Shown here one piece after another: positions 11,044 through 22,606 of a stretch of DNA of 64,000 nt (positions within the stretch are counted from its first letter, which is position 1; every line of letters begins with the position of its first letter). Below the pieces are notes generated by a model that did not search any database, was not told the origin of the DNA, and was given only the letters and a program-made list of their open reading frames with translations. The position numbers and the translations under genes were made by a program. This DNA is from Coenobita brevimanus (taxonomy: Eukaryota; Arthropoda; Malacostraca; Decapoda; Coenobitidae), in assembly GCA_032717465.1 (NCBI GenBank), contig CM064657.1, forward strand, positions 23,801,827 through 23,865,826, given 5' to 3'.

Positions 11044-11299
11044 GATGCAGCGAGAAATAACGCTCTCAAGACGTTTTCCGCACTCACAGCCATCCATCGA
11101 AAATGCATATACTCGTAAGCTTCTTATCCAGGGCTGCAGTAGAATTCAGATGAATTTTACACTGAACATAGGATACATTCCGGGTAAACAGGCTTTTGCT
11201 GCGTATCGTTTTCTCACATTAAACAGCGAAGCGGTTTGATTTTATACTTGCCATTTTTAGTCAGTTTTATTCAACTTTGGAAAGACCCCCTGTATCAGA

Positions 11300-11420
11300 A
11301 AATTAATGAAGGTTAGCTCTAACCCCTCAAATTTGAAAGGTCTCTCGTAAACCGAGTAAAATCTTTTAGTGTTATCAAGAATAATAGTAAGAAATCGTCA
11401 TCGTTTTGGAGCGGTTAATG
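11300..11420 (-). repeat. Fam-D copy, antisense
   Basis: The order is ATGAAGGTTAG, TCTAACCCCTCA, AAGGTCTCTCGTAAACCGAG, TAAAATCTTTTAG, ATCAAGAATAATAG, then CATCGTTTTGGAGCGGTTAA. The unit is about 100 bases from TAACCCC to GGTTAA, giving inverted TTAACC-type ends. Confidence 0.7.
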
Positions 11421-11949
11421 GATGTAATTTTGTGGCAGTTTCACGTAAAAACAAAGTAGCGGCTATGAAATATATACTGATCATGGTGTGCTGATGCGTA
11501 GGAGTGAAAAAACATTTTAAAAATAAGATTCGAACAAGAACACTTTTGAGGGTGCAACAAGGTATGACGTGTTTTGGCCAAGGTTTGGCAAAAATTGCTT
11601 GGCGTTGTGAACATGAATTACATAAGTACAAGTATAAAAAATTTTCAGTAATTTGTATGAAGAGAATAGGAATGACTCCGCCCAAAACCGTCGAACAAGG
11701 TCAAGGCGGTAAAACTACCTGTATTTCCTTCCCTACATTTTTTTTTAGATGAGATACATTTGTGTATTGCATGATTGGTTAATAGCTATACCATTATCAT
11801 GACACTTTTCGGGTGCACTTATGCCACACCATAATGGCTTGTACAGGGGTTAAAAGTTGAGCGCACTGCCAGTCCAACATCTTCACACATTTTATTAACT
11901 GTTTGTAAATTTTCAACTTGAAGAACGTTGTAGCAGCAAAAAGATTAAT
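11421..11949. other. No gene recognised
   Basis: AT-rich DNA without a recognisable product on either strand. Confidence 0.5.
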
Positions 11950-12530
11950 GAAGGCTCTGACTAGGTTTACTCCACCCCAGTTCGAGACGTCTCTCTTAAG
12001 CTGAGAGACCCCTCGCCTTGGGGTCTGTCTGTGACCAATCGTTTGACCTAGTTATGTGACCAAGACCTTAATCTAATTGATCTCAAAATTGCCCTACTTC
12101 ATCCTTGCGTGACCATAAACCCTTCTGCTAAGTTTGGTTCAGGTTGGATCAAAAGCATCTAAGTTAACCTTGCCAAGTTCCCTTGACCTTTGTCTTACAG
12201 CTCTCAAAATTGAGTAATTGATTCTATGGCTGACCCTAAATCGTCGTACTAAGTTTAATCCAAATTGAGTGAGAACTGTTTGAGTTAAAGAGCCGAAACT
12301 TTGACGGTGGCCTGTGACCTCAAGTTTTGACTAGTTGTTATCAAAATTGAAACACTTCACCCTTTGCTCACCCATTACCCATGTACCAAGCTTTGTGTAA
12401 ATCGAATCAGAACAGTTCAAGTTGACATTTCTGACGTAATATCTTTGATATATTTCGGGTGATATGTACTGCGCTTCCAACCCATTGAAGAATGAAATCC
12501 TTGTGTGAAAGAAGAAGAATAAGGTGGTCG
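11950..12530. repeat. Degenerate ~130-bp tandem repeat, block 1
   Basis: Diverged units share the order ACCAAGTTTGGTTCAAATC, AGATCAAAACTATTTGAGTT, a GACCTTG/GACCTTTG stretch, TTCTCAAAATTGA, then a TTCATCCTT stretch. Anchors at about 12127, 12248 and 12387 give spacings of 121 and 139 bases. An unrelated ~1-kb segment separates it from block 2. Confidence 0.75.
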
Positions 12531-13559
12531 GTTTTGCCATTTTGGAGCTAGAGGGGTCTAGGACAGAAGAGGAGGAAGAAGAAATCGAGATTTTTGTCGA
12601 TTTATTTTTATCCCTTTTAGTGTATTTGCTTTATGGTTGAGCTCCTTTAGATGTTCAAGGTATAAAAAAATGAAGGTTAAGGAGAAGGTGCTTCAAAAAA
12701 ACAATAATACCTCTGTTTGGGAGTTAAGAAGAATTCTACTTGTTAAGGCTTATGAGCACTTCGGCGCCATCCCTACATACAGTGCCTACCGACACTCTGA
12801 GAAGGGTGGAGTGAATGGAAAGGAGGGAGAACACATGGCTGTGGTCAGTCTGAGACAGTCTAACCAAAGTTAATCTTAAGGGTTTTGCAAAATAGGCGTG
12901 CGCAGGTCATAGCTAGTAAAGTATAAGAATAAGCAAGAAGAGAATAACTACATATCGTAAGATCTTTCGTTCGGTCTTGTAAGTAGGTGACGTACATTGA
13001 TTGGTTTTTATCGTAATAATAGGTAAAATTATCGTTTCAAAAGCACTTTCCTGATTTAAGTAGTTTACAGAATGCCCCCATGCACTTAATATGCCTTATT
13101 TCCTAGGTAATAAAACGCATACAACATTTACTTTAGCTGTCATTAGTTTTTACATAAATTACGACGTCATAAAGATGTGAATAAGTGGCTGTTTAGCTCA
13201 CTTACTTCAAATGTGAATCGTAATATCATGAAAGCTACCTATTTCCTGAAATTTTGGACGGAGTCGGACCAAAAACAGATATGAAACTTTAACTACCATC
13301 AGTGCGGTATTACTGATAATGGAAAATCTGATATGTATTTAGAAATAAAATATTTCTGAAACTACATACATCATATTCTGCGCATTTGTTAATTTTCCTG
13401 ATGTCACGAAAAGTTTAATTGACTAGCTAGTTGTCGCTGTTGGTCAGAAAAAAATATGGGATGAGCTTCATATGCTGGCAGAGCAACTTTACTTCCGGTG
13501 AAATATAATACAAGAAGAAGCATTCAGAGTGCAAGTCCCGAGCCCACCAACAGGTCTAA
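12531..13559. other. No gene; spacer between satellite blocks
   Basis: No coding sequence recognised. It may be an insertion that split one satellite array or simply a more decayed part of it. I see no terminal repeats at its edges. Confidence 0.5.
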
Positions 13560-14620
13560 ACGACCGAGTATTTGACTTTACCATGTGACATGACCTTTGA
13601 CAAATCGCAGCCAAAATCGAATTCCTTCAATCTTGCCTATCCTTTAACCCGTCCACCAGCTTTTGTTCAAATCAGATCAAAACTATTTGAGTTGACATTC
13701 CCAGTGGCCTTGATCTTTGGCCTTTTCCTGTGACTGATTGTATTAGAAATCGAATCTCACTATCCTATTCCAACCTGGATCCCTCCAGAGTTTACCTTAC
13801 ATCGGCCAGAAACTATTTAAGCTGAGCTTGTCATGACCTTGTCATTTGACGTGTTGTTCTCAAAAACAACAGATCATTCTTTTGGATGATCCTCAACTCA
13901 TCCACCAAGTTTAATCCAAATCAAATCACAGCTGTTCTAGTTGTTTAGTTTACACTCAGACATATTGGCCGAGTTTTGACCCTGCCTAGTGACGTTGACC
14001 TTAGGCTGATTGTTCTCAATCACTTCCACAAAGTTTGGTTCCACTCAGACCAGAGCTGTTTGAGTTGACCTTGCCTTGTAACTTTGATCTTTGACCTTTC
14101 CCAATGAACTTAACCTTTGACTGATTGTTCTCAAAATCTAATCTTTGTATGCCTGTCTTATCTTCAGCCATTGCACAGAGTTTGGTCGTAAACAGATACA
14201 AACTATTTAAGTTGACCTTGTCCTGTGGCATTCATCTTTGACCTGGTATTCCAAAAAGGGGGGTTTACTCCTTCATGTGACCCACAACCTTTCCACCAAA
14301 TTTGGTTAAAATCGGACCAAAAGTGTTTACTTATTTTGTCACCAATCACAAACACGAGTCGAACTTTAACCTTGCCTTGTGACCTTGACTTTTGACTGAT
14401 TTTTTCTCAGGTCTAAATTGCTTCATTCTTTCTTTACCCTAAGCCCTGTCCCTAAGTTTGTTCAAAACTGGAAAAAAAAAAAAAAAAAAAAAAAGATTGA
14501 ACTCATTTCGCCGGGTTTACGCATGACCTAGCCCTGTGACCTTGACCTTTGTCCTGTTCTACAAAAATCCTCAACGGCTGTCCGTCAGTCATTCCACCAA
14601 CTTTCGTTAATGTCATTTTA
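13560..14620. repeat. Degenerate ~130-bp tandem repeat, block 2
   Basis: At least seven units are anchored on CACCAAGTTTGGT-like words at about 13659, 13790, 13905, 14030, 14176, 14294, 14452 and 14597 (spacings 115-158). Each is followed by TTTGAGTTGACCTTG, GACCTTTGAC and TGATTGTTCTCAAAATC words. A poly-A run interrupts it at 14472-14494. The recurrent TGACCTTTGACC resembles nuclear-receptor half-sites, but the repeat itself explains its recurrence. Confidence 0.8.
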
Positions 14621-14626
14621 TTATTG

Positions 14627-14628
<2 letters not shown>

Positions 14629-14709
<81 letters not shown>
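14629..14709. repeat. (CA)n microsatellite
   Basis: About 40 perfect CA dinucleotides at the edge of the satellite block. Confidence 0.98.
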
Positions 14710-14711
<2 letters not shown>

Positions 14712-15070
14712 GCTAGTCGCTAGTCGCGGGTGTAATAATAATTACTAGTGTAACCCCAACTTGAATGATAAGTGATTAAACCTGACGGTGAAAGCGATAC
14801 TCAGGGTCGCAGTAATGTTGAGTAGCAATGTTATCCAGTCCCTGATGATCGACTCAAGAGTCTCCCTTACGGTCTGAAGTCTGGTAGCGTTCTAAGCCGA
14901 ATATAATTTTTGAAGGATGTGAGAGGAGATTTTAAAAAATGAATAGAAGGGGTTAATAGAGATTGGTTTAATCTTTCATAAGGCGAAGTTCTGAGCAAAA
15001 ATAAATTCGTCCGAAGGCAACTCGAATCAAGAGAGAAAACATAATTGTATTGAAGCGGCTACTTCTTGTA
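14710..15070 (-). repeat. Fam-D copy (antisense) in otherwise unique DNA
   Basis: The copy spans about 14945-15065: GGGGTTAATAGAGATTGG, AATAAATTCGTCCGAAGGC, GAGAAAACATAATTG, then TATTGAAGCGGCTA. The rest of the interval holds nothing recognisable. Confidence 0.6.
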
Positions 15071-15119
15071 TGCGATGGTTGTATTTCTTATAAAACTATA
15101 CATATCAAAATGTTCTAAT

Positions 15120-15560
15120 CATCCGAACCACTAATAAATCTGAAGCCGGTTTATCTGACCCAGCCTTAGTTAATATGTAATTAATTCATCTAACTTGAAG
15201 TGCATCTCTCATCTAACCGCATGATTCTGTTTAAATCCTAAATTAGCTTTTGAAATAGTCACTTGCTAATTGGCCTGATTTCTCCGACAAAATTTTGGCT
15301 GCTTTCTCACGTAACTTAAACACCTGAGCTCTAACATTAATTTAACCTGGTGTATCTGACTAAACCTTAACATATCCTGTCGTATGTGCCGTCACGTAAT
15401 GTAACTAACTACCAACAGATTTTAAGCCAATTTCTCAAACCTAGCATAAACTAACATGTCTAGCTAATTACTCGGTCTAATCAAACAGTATTTATTTGTA
15501 TCATCTAAACAAGTTCATCTAAGTAAATCCTAACCTAGCCTCTCCTGTTTGTCATGTCAG
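15120..15560. repeat. Low-complexity CTAAC/CTAACC-rich tract
   Basis: Recurrent TCTAACTAA, TAACCT and CATCTAA words without fixed register. It looks like a decayed short-period repeat. Confidence 0.45.
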
Positions 15561-15566
15561 TATTTA

Positions 15567-16745
15567 TATGCACGCTAGAATGACTACGTACCATTCCAGC
15601 CAACACTACCAGCACTGCCAGAGACACCAACATGGCAACAGACATTGTACAAAACACTCATCATCACTACAGCTGACAGACATTAGCGCCGCAGCAAACA
15701 CCACCACCACTCCAACTGATACCCACTACCATTGCAACAGACACCACCACCACTGTGACAGACACCAACATTACCCTGCAACAAAAACCAACATCATTGC
15801 AACAAACACCAACACCGCCCCTGCAACAAACACCATCATCACCATTGCAGAATGGATGGATGGATCCCCATTGCAACAAACACCAACATCACCCCTGCAA
15901 CAAACACCAACATCACCATTGTAACAAACACCAACACCACCCCTGCAACAAACACCAACACCACCCCTGCAACAAACACCAACACCACCCCTGCAACAAA
16001 CACCAACACCACCCCTGCAACAAACACCAACACCACCCCTGCAACAAACACTAACATCACCCCTGCAACAAACACCAACACCACCCCTGCAACAAACACC
16101 AACACCACCCCTGCAACAAACACTAACATCACCCCTGCAACAAACACCAACACAACCCCTGCAACAAACACCAACACCACCCCTGCAACAAACACCCATC
16201 ACCCCTGCAACAAACACTAACATCACCCCTGCAACAAACACCAACACCACCCCTGCAACAAACATCAACACAACCCCTGCAACAAACATCAACACAACCC
16301 CTGCAACAAACACCAACACAACCCCTGCAACAAACACCAACACAACCCCTGCAACAAACACCAACACCACCCCTGCAACAAACACCCATCACCCCTGCAA
16401 CAAACACTAACATCACCCCTGCAACAAACACCAACACCACCCCTGCAACAAACACCAACACAACCCCTGCAACAAACACTAACATCACCCCTGCAACAAA
16501 CACCAACACAACCCCTGCAACAAACACCCATCACCCCTGCAACAAGTGCCATCTTCACCGCAACAATCACCACTACCACTGCAACAAGCACCAATAACCA
16601 CCGTAACAATAGTTCATCGCTGCAGGAAACAAAGCAAACACTCACATCACAGCAACAAACACCCACCATCACCACAACATGCACCGCAACAGACATTCAC
16701 CACTACCACAACAAACACCACCACCACTGCAACAAACACTCAGCT
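15567..16745. repeat. 24-bp minisatellite and its degenerate flanks
   Basis: The core array at 15873-16545 has about 28 units of CAACAAACACC plus AACACCACCCCTG (24 bases). The flanks at 15567-15872 and 16546-16745 are rich in the same CAACA/CACCA words but irregular. Unit variants (ACACTAACATC, ACATCAACACA, and a 22-base ACACCCATC form) recur in a set order, so part of the array is amplified as a 190-base higher-order unit. As 24 is a multiple of three, most frames stay open; the repetitive ORFs here are artefacts. Confidence 0.95.
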
Positions 16746-16977
16746 CGTCGGCCTCGTGTGGTTGAACGCCTTATGACTTACAGTGATAAATACAGTTTGG
16801 AAAGAGGGTAAAATAAAGACATATAATCATCGCCAACCCGCAGTGGCCAAAATCTCTATCGTTGTGTTGTGGTGGGAGCGTAACTCTGTGATGTTCTGGA
16901 GTTGCTTGGGTTTTGAGGGACGCAGAAACCGGTATTACGACTCATCTTTGATTTTTTATTTACTTCGCTGTTTTTAC
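16746..16977. other. No gene recognised
   Basis: Short stretch of unique DNA after the minisatellite. No product recognised. Confidence 0.5.
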
Positions 16978-17137
16978 ATGATTTTTTATTGGTGAATTAG
17001 ATGAAGAGATTGCAGAGAAATGATTGACCATAACACCTGAAATCATACTATAATTCAATGATTTTTTTATCAGTGAATTCGGTGAAGAGGTTGCAGAGTA
17101 ATAATTGACACTTACTCTTGAAATCATAGCATAATTC
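16978..17137. repeat. 80-bp direct tandem duplication
   Basis: Two copies begin with ATGATTTTTTATTGGTGAAT and ATGATTTTTTTATCAGTGAA. Both continue with GATGAAGAG/GGTGAAGAG, TTGCAGAG, and TGAAATCATA...ATAATTC. They are about 80% alike by eye, with a period of 80. Confidence 0.8.
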
Positions 17138-17869
17138 TTGACATCTTGTTTAAATTGTAAAAGGGCAAGGTCTTCAAGATGATTCCATGTGGTTTCCCAT
17201 AATATTGTGTGTAGAATTGCATAACAGCCTTTAACAGATTCTGTGATTATTTGCCAGCTTATTTGGCATCAGCAGATCTCAATGTATGATCAGCTCAGAT
17301 ACACGTGAATGAAGTAACCTGCCCGGCCAAACTCCTTGAAGTCCGATTTTTTTACCCATTCTCCAAACGATTGTATTCAATATAAAAGAGAATTGTAGCT
17401 GGTGGGTTACATATTGCTTTCGTTAACTCCATGATTACCAGAAAGTTTTCTTAAGCCAGAGAAAGTCGTCAGATACTACCAGTATTAATGCTATACTAAA
17501 ACTCGTCATCGAGCTGAAATGCTTAATGTGTCGGTGGCCTAACGCCTTGCTTGTTGCCCTTGTTGACATCCTCCCTGTCTTTGAGCTCCTTGGGGGTAAT
17601 GGCCTTATTCCAGTTGACGTGGCAGACTTCTTTAGTCCGTCTTCTGCGGTGATTTATTTTCCATCTTACACCGTGCTATTTATATCTGTTTGATATCGTC
17701 ACGGTTTGCGTTAGTAACATACTGGAGAATCATTAGCCTTTCATTTATTGTCCATATTACTCCTTATTTTGTCTTGTATGTTATGTCAGTCTGTAACCCC
17801 TTTACTTCGGTGGCGTATTTTTGATCCTGATGCAGGAACATCTATAGAAGTGATCTAGTCAAAGTCTAA
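17138..17869. other. No gene recognised
   Basis: No coding sequence, RNA gene or repeat recognised. Confidence 0.5.
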
Positions 17870-18110
17870 GGATTTTCACACGCATGTCGGTTAACTAATG
17901 AAGTCCTATACAGAGCTTCATTTTAGCTCCCTAAGTATTTTCACACACACGGTGCTTCATTCTTGCCAAGCATCATATGGTGCATCACTGTAGCTGGCTA
18001 ACTATATTCACATGCAAGGTGCTTCACTGGAGTACGGTGAATCTCTGTATGGTGCTTGACTGTAGGGAAGCCCCTTATGGGTCCGCATCTGTCTACAGTA
18101 GAACTAGTAT
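17870..18110. repeat. Degenerate ~65-bp repeat with GTGCTTCACT words
   Basis: Successive units share TTTTCACACxCA, a GGTGCTTCA word, CATCATATGGTGC or CTGTATGGTGC, and CTGTAG. The last portion (TTATGGGTCCGCATCTGTCT) also occurs at about 30385-30405 as ATGGTCCCGCATCTGTCT, after a similar CACTTTAG unit. A related unit is therefore dispersed. Confidence 0.6.
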
Positions 18111-18300
18111 ATAGTATTCTAAGTTTCATCAGCCGATTTTATTCACTTTTGGGTAGATGTTTCGAGCTGCCGGGTATATATTTAGCCTTCACATTTCACC
18201 ACTTGAGCTTCGTTCATAGTGAAGTAAAGCCGTCAGGATATAGCAAGAACAGAAAAAAACGTCACCGTATTGAAGCAGTTAATTCATACATAGTTTCCAT
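18111..18300 (-). repeat. Fam-D inverted pair
   Basis: A sense-like half (CATCAGCCGATTTTATTCAC at 18128-18147) is followed by an antisense half (about 18205-18290). The antisense half contains AGTGAAGTAAAGCCGTCAGG, ATAGCAAGAACAG, and ACGTCACCGTATTGAAGCAG followed by TTAAT. Confidence 0.65.
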
Positions 18301-19643
18301 GAGCAACAAACAGGATTATTGAGAGGTGTGATATGTAAAATGAATCGCTGAGGACGAGGCGTTACGAGCCTCCGAGGCCAGCCAGAAAAAACGTCCCTAA
18401 ATTGCAACCAAGGCTGAAATAATCCGGGTGTTTAAGATGATCTGCGACTTGTAATAGCCTCATTTCGCGCTCGGGAACCTCAAACGAGACCCTGGGTTCA
18501 AAATACAGCAGGGGATAAAAAAAAAATAGCGACTGTAATGTTTGTTGATGGATGCAGTAATCATATCCCTGGCGATAAAGTTCCAGAGGCGTATTTATAT
18601 AAGCTTCTGACCAATTTCTGTACGATAAACAAACCATCATATTAGTAAAGTATTAAGATATTCTAATTCTTTTGTATTTTCACTTTAATGTTCATGCCAG
18701 TTTTGTCAAGAAAATGTTGGGTAGATGTGTGGATGGAAGTGGAAGTATTAGCCAGCTATTATCCACGCGGCTTCTGCCTAGGAAGGTCTGTGAATAGGAC
18801 CCCTTGCAGGATAATATAGTTTTAAGGGCACCTTCAGCGCCATCGTCGCCACCTCTGCACGTGATTTTAGGTTGATGTGTTCTTCAGCGACTGGTAGCGT
18901 GCGAAGAGGGAAGAAATTGTTTTTACCTTTAAGGACAGTGGCGGTGTTTTTTACATTTCTGCATTTTGACGACTTTACCATTTTTATATTTTCCAAGGAC
19001 GACACTTTTCTTTTTTCTTTCCATTTTTCTTTTGTATTTTTTCTCATTGCACTCGTGTTACCTTCAAGACCTCGTAGTAAAGGATTTAGACCAGTCTCCA
19101 CTTACGGTTTCAGTACGAGGACGTGTTTTATTTATGTTCTTGTTCAAGTGAAGATGATATTATGAAGTATATTATCTGTCCGAATCATATTGCACTGGAC
19201 TGGGTAATTGGGATAGTGTCTAAGCCTATCACTACGGGGACAGTGTACCAGGTTCAGTAAAATCGTGTGGCAGTAACATGAATAAAATATGAAACACACC
19301 ATCTCACTGAAGAGAGAGTTTAAAAAATATAAATAAATAAAATCCTTTGACGTTTGCTGGAATAAAATGCAGACAATTGTCCGGCGTTATCAGGGGGAAA
19401 AAATTTCGAGTTAATATTTTGGAAGCAGTGGGTTAATACAGTAAGTGATTGACTGTTGGTATTGGCGAGAGAAGTTGATCCTTCGGCGGTATTGACTGTA
19501 CGCAACACACGCCACATCCTCAACATTACTCCCGTCACCTGAATAATTATCATACTTAGCCCTACCGCCTCAGTGACGTTTTTTTAAAATTGGCATTTCG
19601 CATTTCCAGACAACCTTTTAGTTAAATGATTTATTATTATTAT
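18301..19643. other. No gene recognised
   Basis: No recognisable product. The short plus- and minus-strand frames at 18778-19165 overlap each other antisense and are T/A rich. I regard them as chance. Confidence 0.5.
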
Positions 19644-19998
19644 TAGTGTGGCAGGAGATTGCGGCCATCATCCACTCACTAGAGGTAGTGCTGCCTACTT
19701 CTTCCTTCACCATTATCATTCTTTTTCTGTCTACCGTCTTCTCCTATTTCATTTATCTTTTCTGCCACTTTTTCTCATTCTTCTCTCCTTTTCAGGTGGC
19801 TTTACATTGAATGACAAGTCAAATGGTTTCCTGTAATCCAGGAAACCATTTACAGTGCTGGGTGGTAACCATATAACCAACCCATACATGTTCCCTACGT
19901 GTCAGCAAGTGGATTGCCGGAGGGTTAGTGCCCCTCGCCGTAAAACAACTAGCCCAAAGTGAAACGGCCATCTCTTACGGGATTATGGCGTCTGGCAG
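19644..19998 (+). repeat. Dispersed repeat 'R2' with hairpin, copy 1
   Basis: It matches the reverse complement of 51290-51545. Shared blocks are CATCCACTCACTAGAGGTAG, a long TTCT/TTTC pyrimidine body, and GGTGGCTTTACA/GGTGACTCACCA. A GGTTTCCTG...AGGAAACCATTTAC block and GCTGGGTGGTAACCATAT follow. This copy has a perfect hairpin at 19819-19849: AAATGGTTTCCTG, TAATC loop, CAGGAAACCATTT. Class unknown. Confidence 0.8.
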
Positions 19999-20036
19999 TA
20001 ATAATAATAATAATAATTTTAATAATAATAATAGTA

Positions 20037-20069
<33 letters not shown>

Positions 20070-20073
20070 AATA
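19999..20073. repeat. (AAT)n/(ATT)n inverted microsatellite
   Basis: (AAT)n to about 20036, then (TTA)n. The two halves are complementary and can form a long AT hairpin. Confidence 0.9.
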
Positions 20074-20255
20074 GAGGAGGTTGCATCTAGCCTTAGTATT
20101 CAACATGAGTGTTTTTTATAAACCGAATTAAAAGTTAAAGAACCCAAACAAGACGTCACTGCACCGAATGCCTTAAACGGGGTCAGATATCTGATGATTG
20201 ACAGGTAAAACTGATACTGATTCTGAAAAAAACTCGTAAAATACCAGAAATCGTT

Positions 20256-20260
<5 letters not shown>

Positions 20261-20302
<42 letters not shown>
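20261..20302. repeat. (TC)n microsatellite
   Basis: About 20 TC dinucleotides immediately 5' of the truncated CR1-like LINE. Confidence 0.97.
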
Positions 20303-20304
<2 letters not shown>

Positions 20305-22606
20305 TGCTTTTGAGAGAGGAGACAATATCCTAGACATCACCTTGGTACAAATGATAACCTAGTCGACAGCGTTGACATATTACCTGAGTTTAGTTCCAGT
20401 GATCATCGAATTATACAGTTTAATATTACTACTGAAAAAGTCGAAGAAACAGTGAGCAAAGAAAAGGTCCCGGACTATCGCAGAGCGGATTTCTCCAGGC
20501 TTTGAGCGCTACTTGCAAATACAGACTGGAATGAAATGTCTGAAACCGATGACATAAACCAAGCATGGGAAATATTCACCAAAAAATTTTAATGAAGCGG
20601 TAAAGTCATGTGTGCCGCTACGTAACAGGCGTCCAGCTGGTAATAGTAAACCAAAGTGGTGGTCCAGTGAAATTAAAAGTAACTTAATAGCCGAAAAACA
20701 GGCACACCATAAATATAAAACTACGCAAAATAATGATGATAAATTACAGTACGAAAATCTACGCTGGATATCGAAAAGACTTAATAAACAAAGCAAAAGA
20801 GCACTGGAGATCCATATTGCAAATACGTGCAAATCAAATCCTAAAGAATTTTACGGTTACATTAGAAAGAAAAAGGTTATGACTACATCAATAGGCTCTC
20901 TAGAAACGAACAATGGCAAACACACAGAAAATGAGGTTGAAATGGCGAACATTCTTAACGATTACTTTCCGTCTGTTTTTACAGTAGAAAACACGATCAG
21001 AAAGCTACTGTTACCCACAGTCCAAGCAAATAGCACAGTCCTTAGTAACTATGCTATCCATAATAGCAATATCCTTTCAGCCATAAATAGTACGAACATA
21101 AACAAAACCCGTGGCCGTGATAAAATATCTCCGAGAATTTTCAGAGAAGCAAAAAATGAGTTACTGCTGCCACTCTGTCATATTCAGTAAACCGTTAAGT
21201 ACTGAGAAAGTTCCATGCAGATGGAAACTAGCAAATGTAACATCAATTTTCAAAAAAGGAAATAAGTCGCACCCAGGAAATTACAGACCAATCAGCTTAA
21301 CATCAGTAGTGTGCAAGTGAATGGAAAAATTCATGAGATAAAATAGTTAATTATCTAGAAGAGAATAATATAATTAAAGACTCGCAACATGGATTCAGAC
21401 ATCGTCGTTCATGCTTAACTAACTCACTGGACTTCTTCCATGATGTTTACAAATCATACGATGACTCAAGAGCAGTAAATATAATTTACCTCGACTTTCA
21501 GGAAGCATTTGACACTGTCCCTCACAAGCGTCTCATGAGCAAAATGTAAGCACATGGAGTAAAAGGAAATACACAGAAATGGTTACAAGACTCGCTTTCA
21601 GACCGAAAACAGCGAGTTGTGATAAACGGAAAGGAATCCAAATGGAGTAATGTGACTAGCGGCGTTCCCCAAAGCTCAGTACTTAGACCGATACTTTTTA
21701 TTATCTATATAAATGATATTGATAAGGGTCTAAATTGTAAAGTATCCAAATTTGCAGATGATACTAAAATAACCAGTAAAGTAACTTCAAAATTACAGTG
21801 GCAGCAGTTACAAAATGACATTAATACTTTAGCAAGCTGGGCAAATAAATGGTAAATGAAATTCAACACAGAAAAATGTAAAGTACTTCATATTGGAAGT
21901 AACGTCGTCCATGCAAATTACAAAATGAACAATATCCAGTTATCAAGTACGGACAATGAAAAGGATCCTGGTGTGATAATATCAAATGACCTAAAAACGA
22001 GTAACAAGTGCACCGAGGCAGTTAAAATTGCAAACAAGCTGGTGGGTTTTATTGGAAGAACTGTCGAGTTTTAATCGGAAAAAGTGATATTTGCCTTGTA
22101 CAACTTGCTGGTGTGCCCCCATCTTGAGTATTGTGTACAATTCTGGTCTCCGTACTACGAAAAGGACATTGAAAAATTAAAGAAAATACAGTAAAGAATT
22201 TAAAAAATGGTACCACGACTTAGAAACAAACCATATAAGGAACGCCTTGAAGCACTTAAATTATTTAGCTTAACGAAGCGCAGGTTAAGAGGTGACCTTA
22301 TTGAAGTTTTCAAAATCATGAAGGGATATGACAACTTAGACATAAATATTTTGATATAGACAGGTCGAGTCAAACCAGAAGTAATGGCTGGAAAATTATG
22401 GGCAAGCGTTTCCAATCCCATGAAGCAAAATTCTTCTTCAACAGAGTCGTAAATATCTGGAACAGATTACCCACAGATACTGTGACCTGTATCTCAATTA
22501 AGACATTCAAAAACAAACAGACAAGTATTTGCATGAGAATCCTCAGCTGACTCATTCTGTCCAAATAATTTGCTTTTATAGCTACATGTAAGTTCATTCT
22601 CCTTTT
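20303..22606 (+). pseudogene. CR1-like LINE, 5'-truncated, multiply interrupted ORF
   Basis: A degenerate APE-endonuclease/reverse transcriptase ORF reads left to right with stops and frame changes. The endonuclease end is a FSSSDHRIIQFNI block near 20390-20430. The RT then shows NYRPISLTSVVCK (about 21280-21320), QHGFRHRRSCLTN, NIIYLDFQEAFDTVPHKRL (about 21480-21530), and SGVPQSSVLRPILFIIYIND. Next come KFADDTKI (about 21748-21771, the YxDD-type catalytic box as FADD), DPGVIISNDLKTS, PHLEYCVQFWSP, and RNKPYKERLEALKLFSLTKR. This order is characteristic of CR1-group LINEs (family knowledge). Most of the endonuclease is missing. At least eight stops interrupt the frame, so it is a dead copy. 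Confidence 0.85.

Noticed and set aside
10434..11045. 203-residue plus-strand ORF
   Set aside because: Antisense shadow of a decayed RTE-like LINE tail that makes sense on the minus strand.
13560..14560. Cluster of nuclear-receptor response elements
   Set aside because: TGACCTTTGACC recurs because it is part of a tandem repeat; kept only as a speculative note.
15873..16545. CRISPR-like regularly spaced repeat
   Set aside because: Units are contiguous without unique spacers and the genome is eukaryotic; it is a minisatellite.
15771..16696. Repetitive ORFs in both strands (VFVAGVVL and TNTTPATN-type repeats)
   Set aside because: A 24-base unit keeps most frames open; frames on both strands are equally long, so coding is not indicated.
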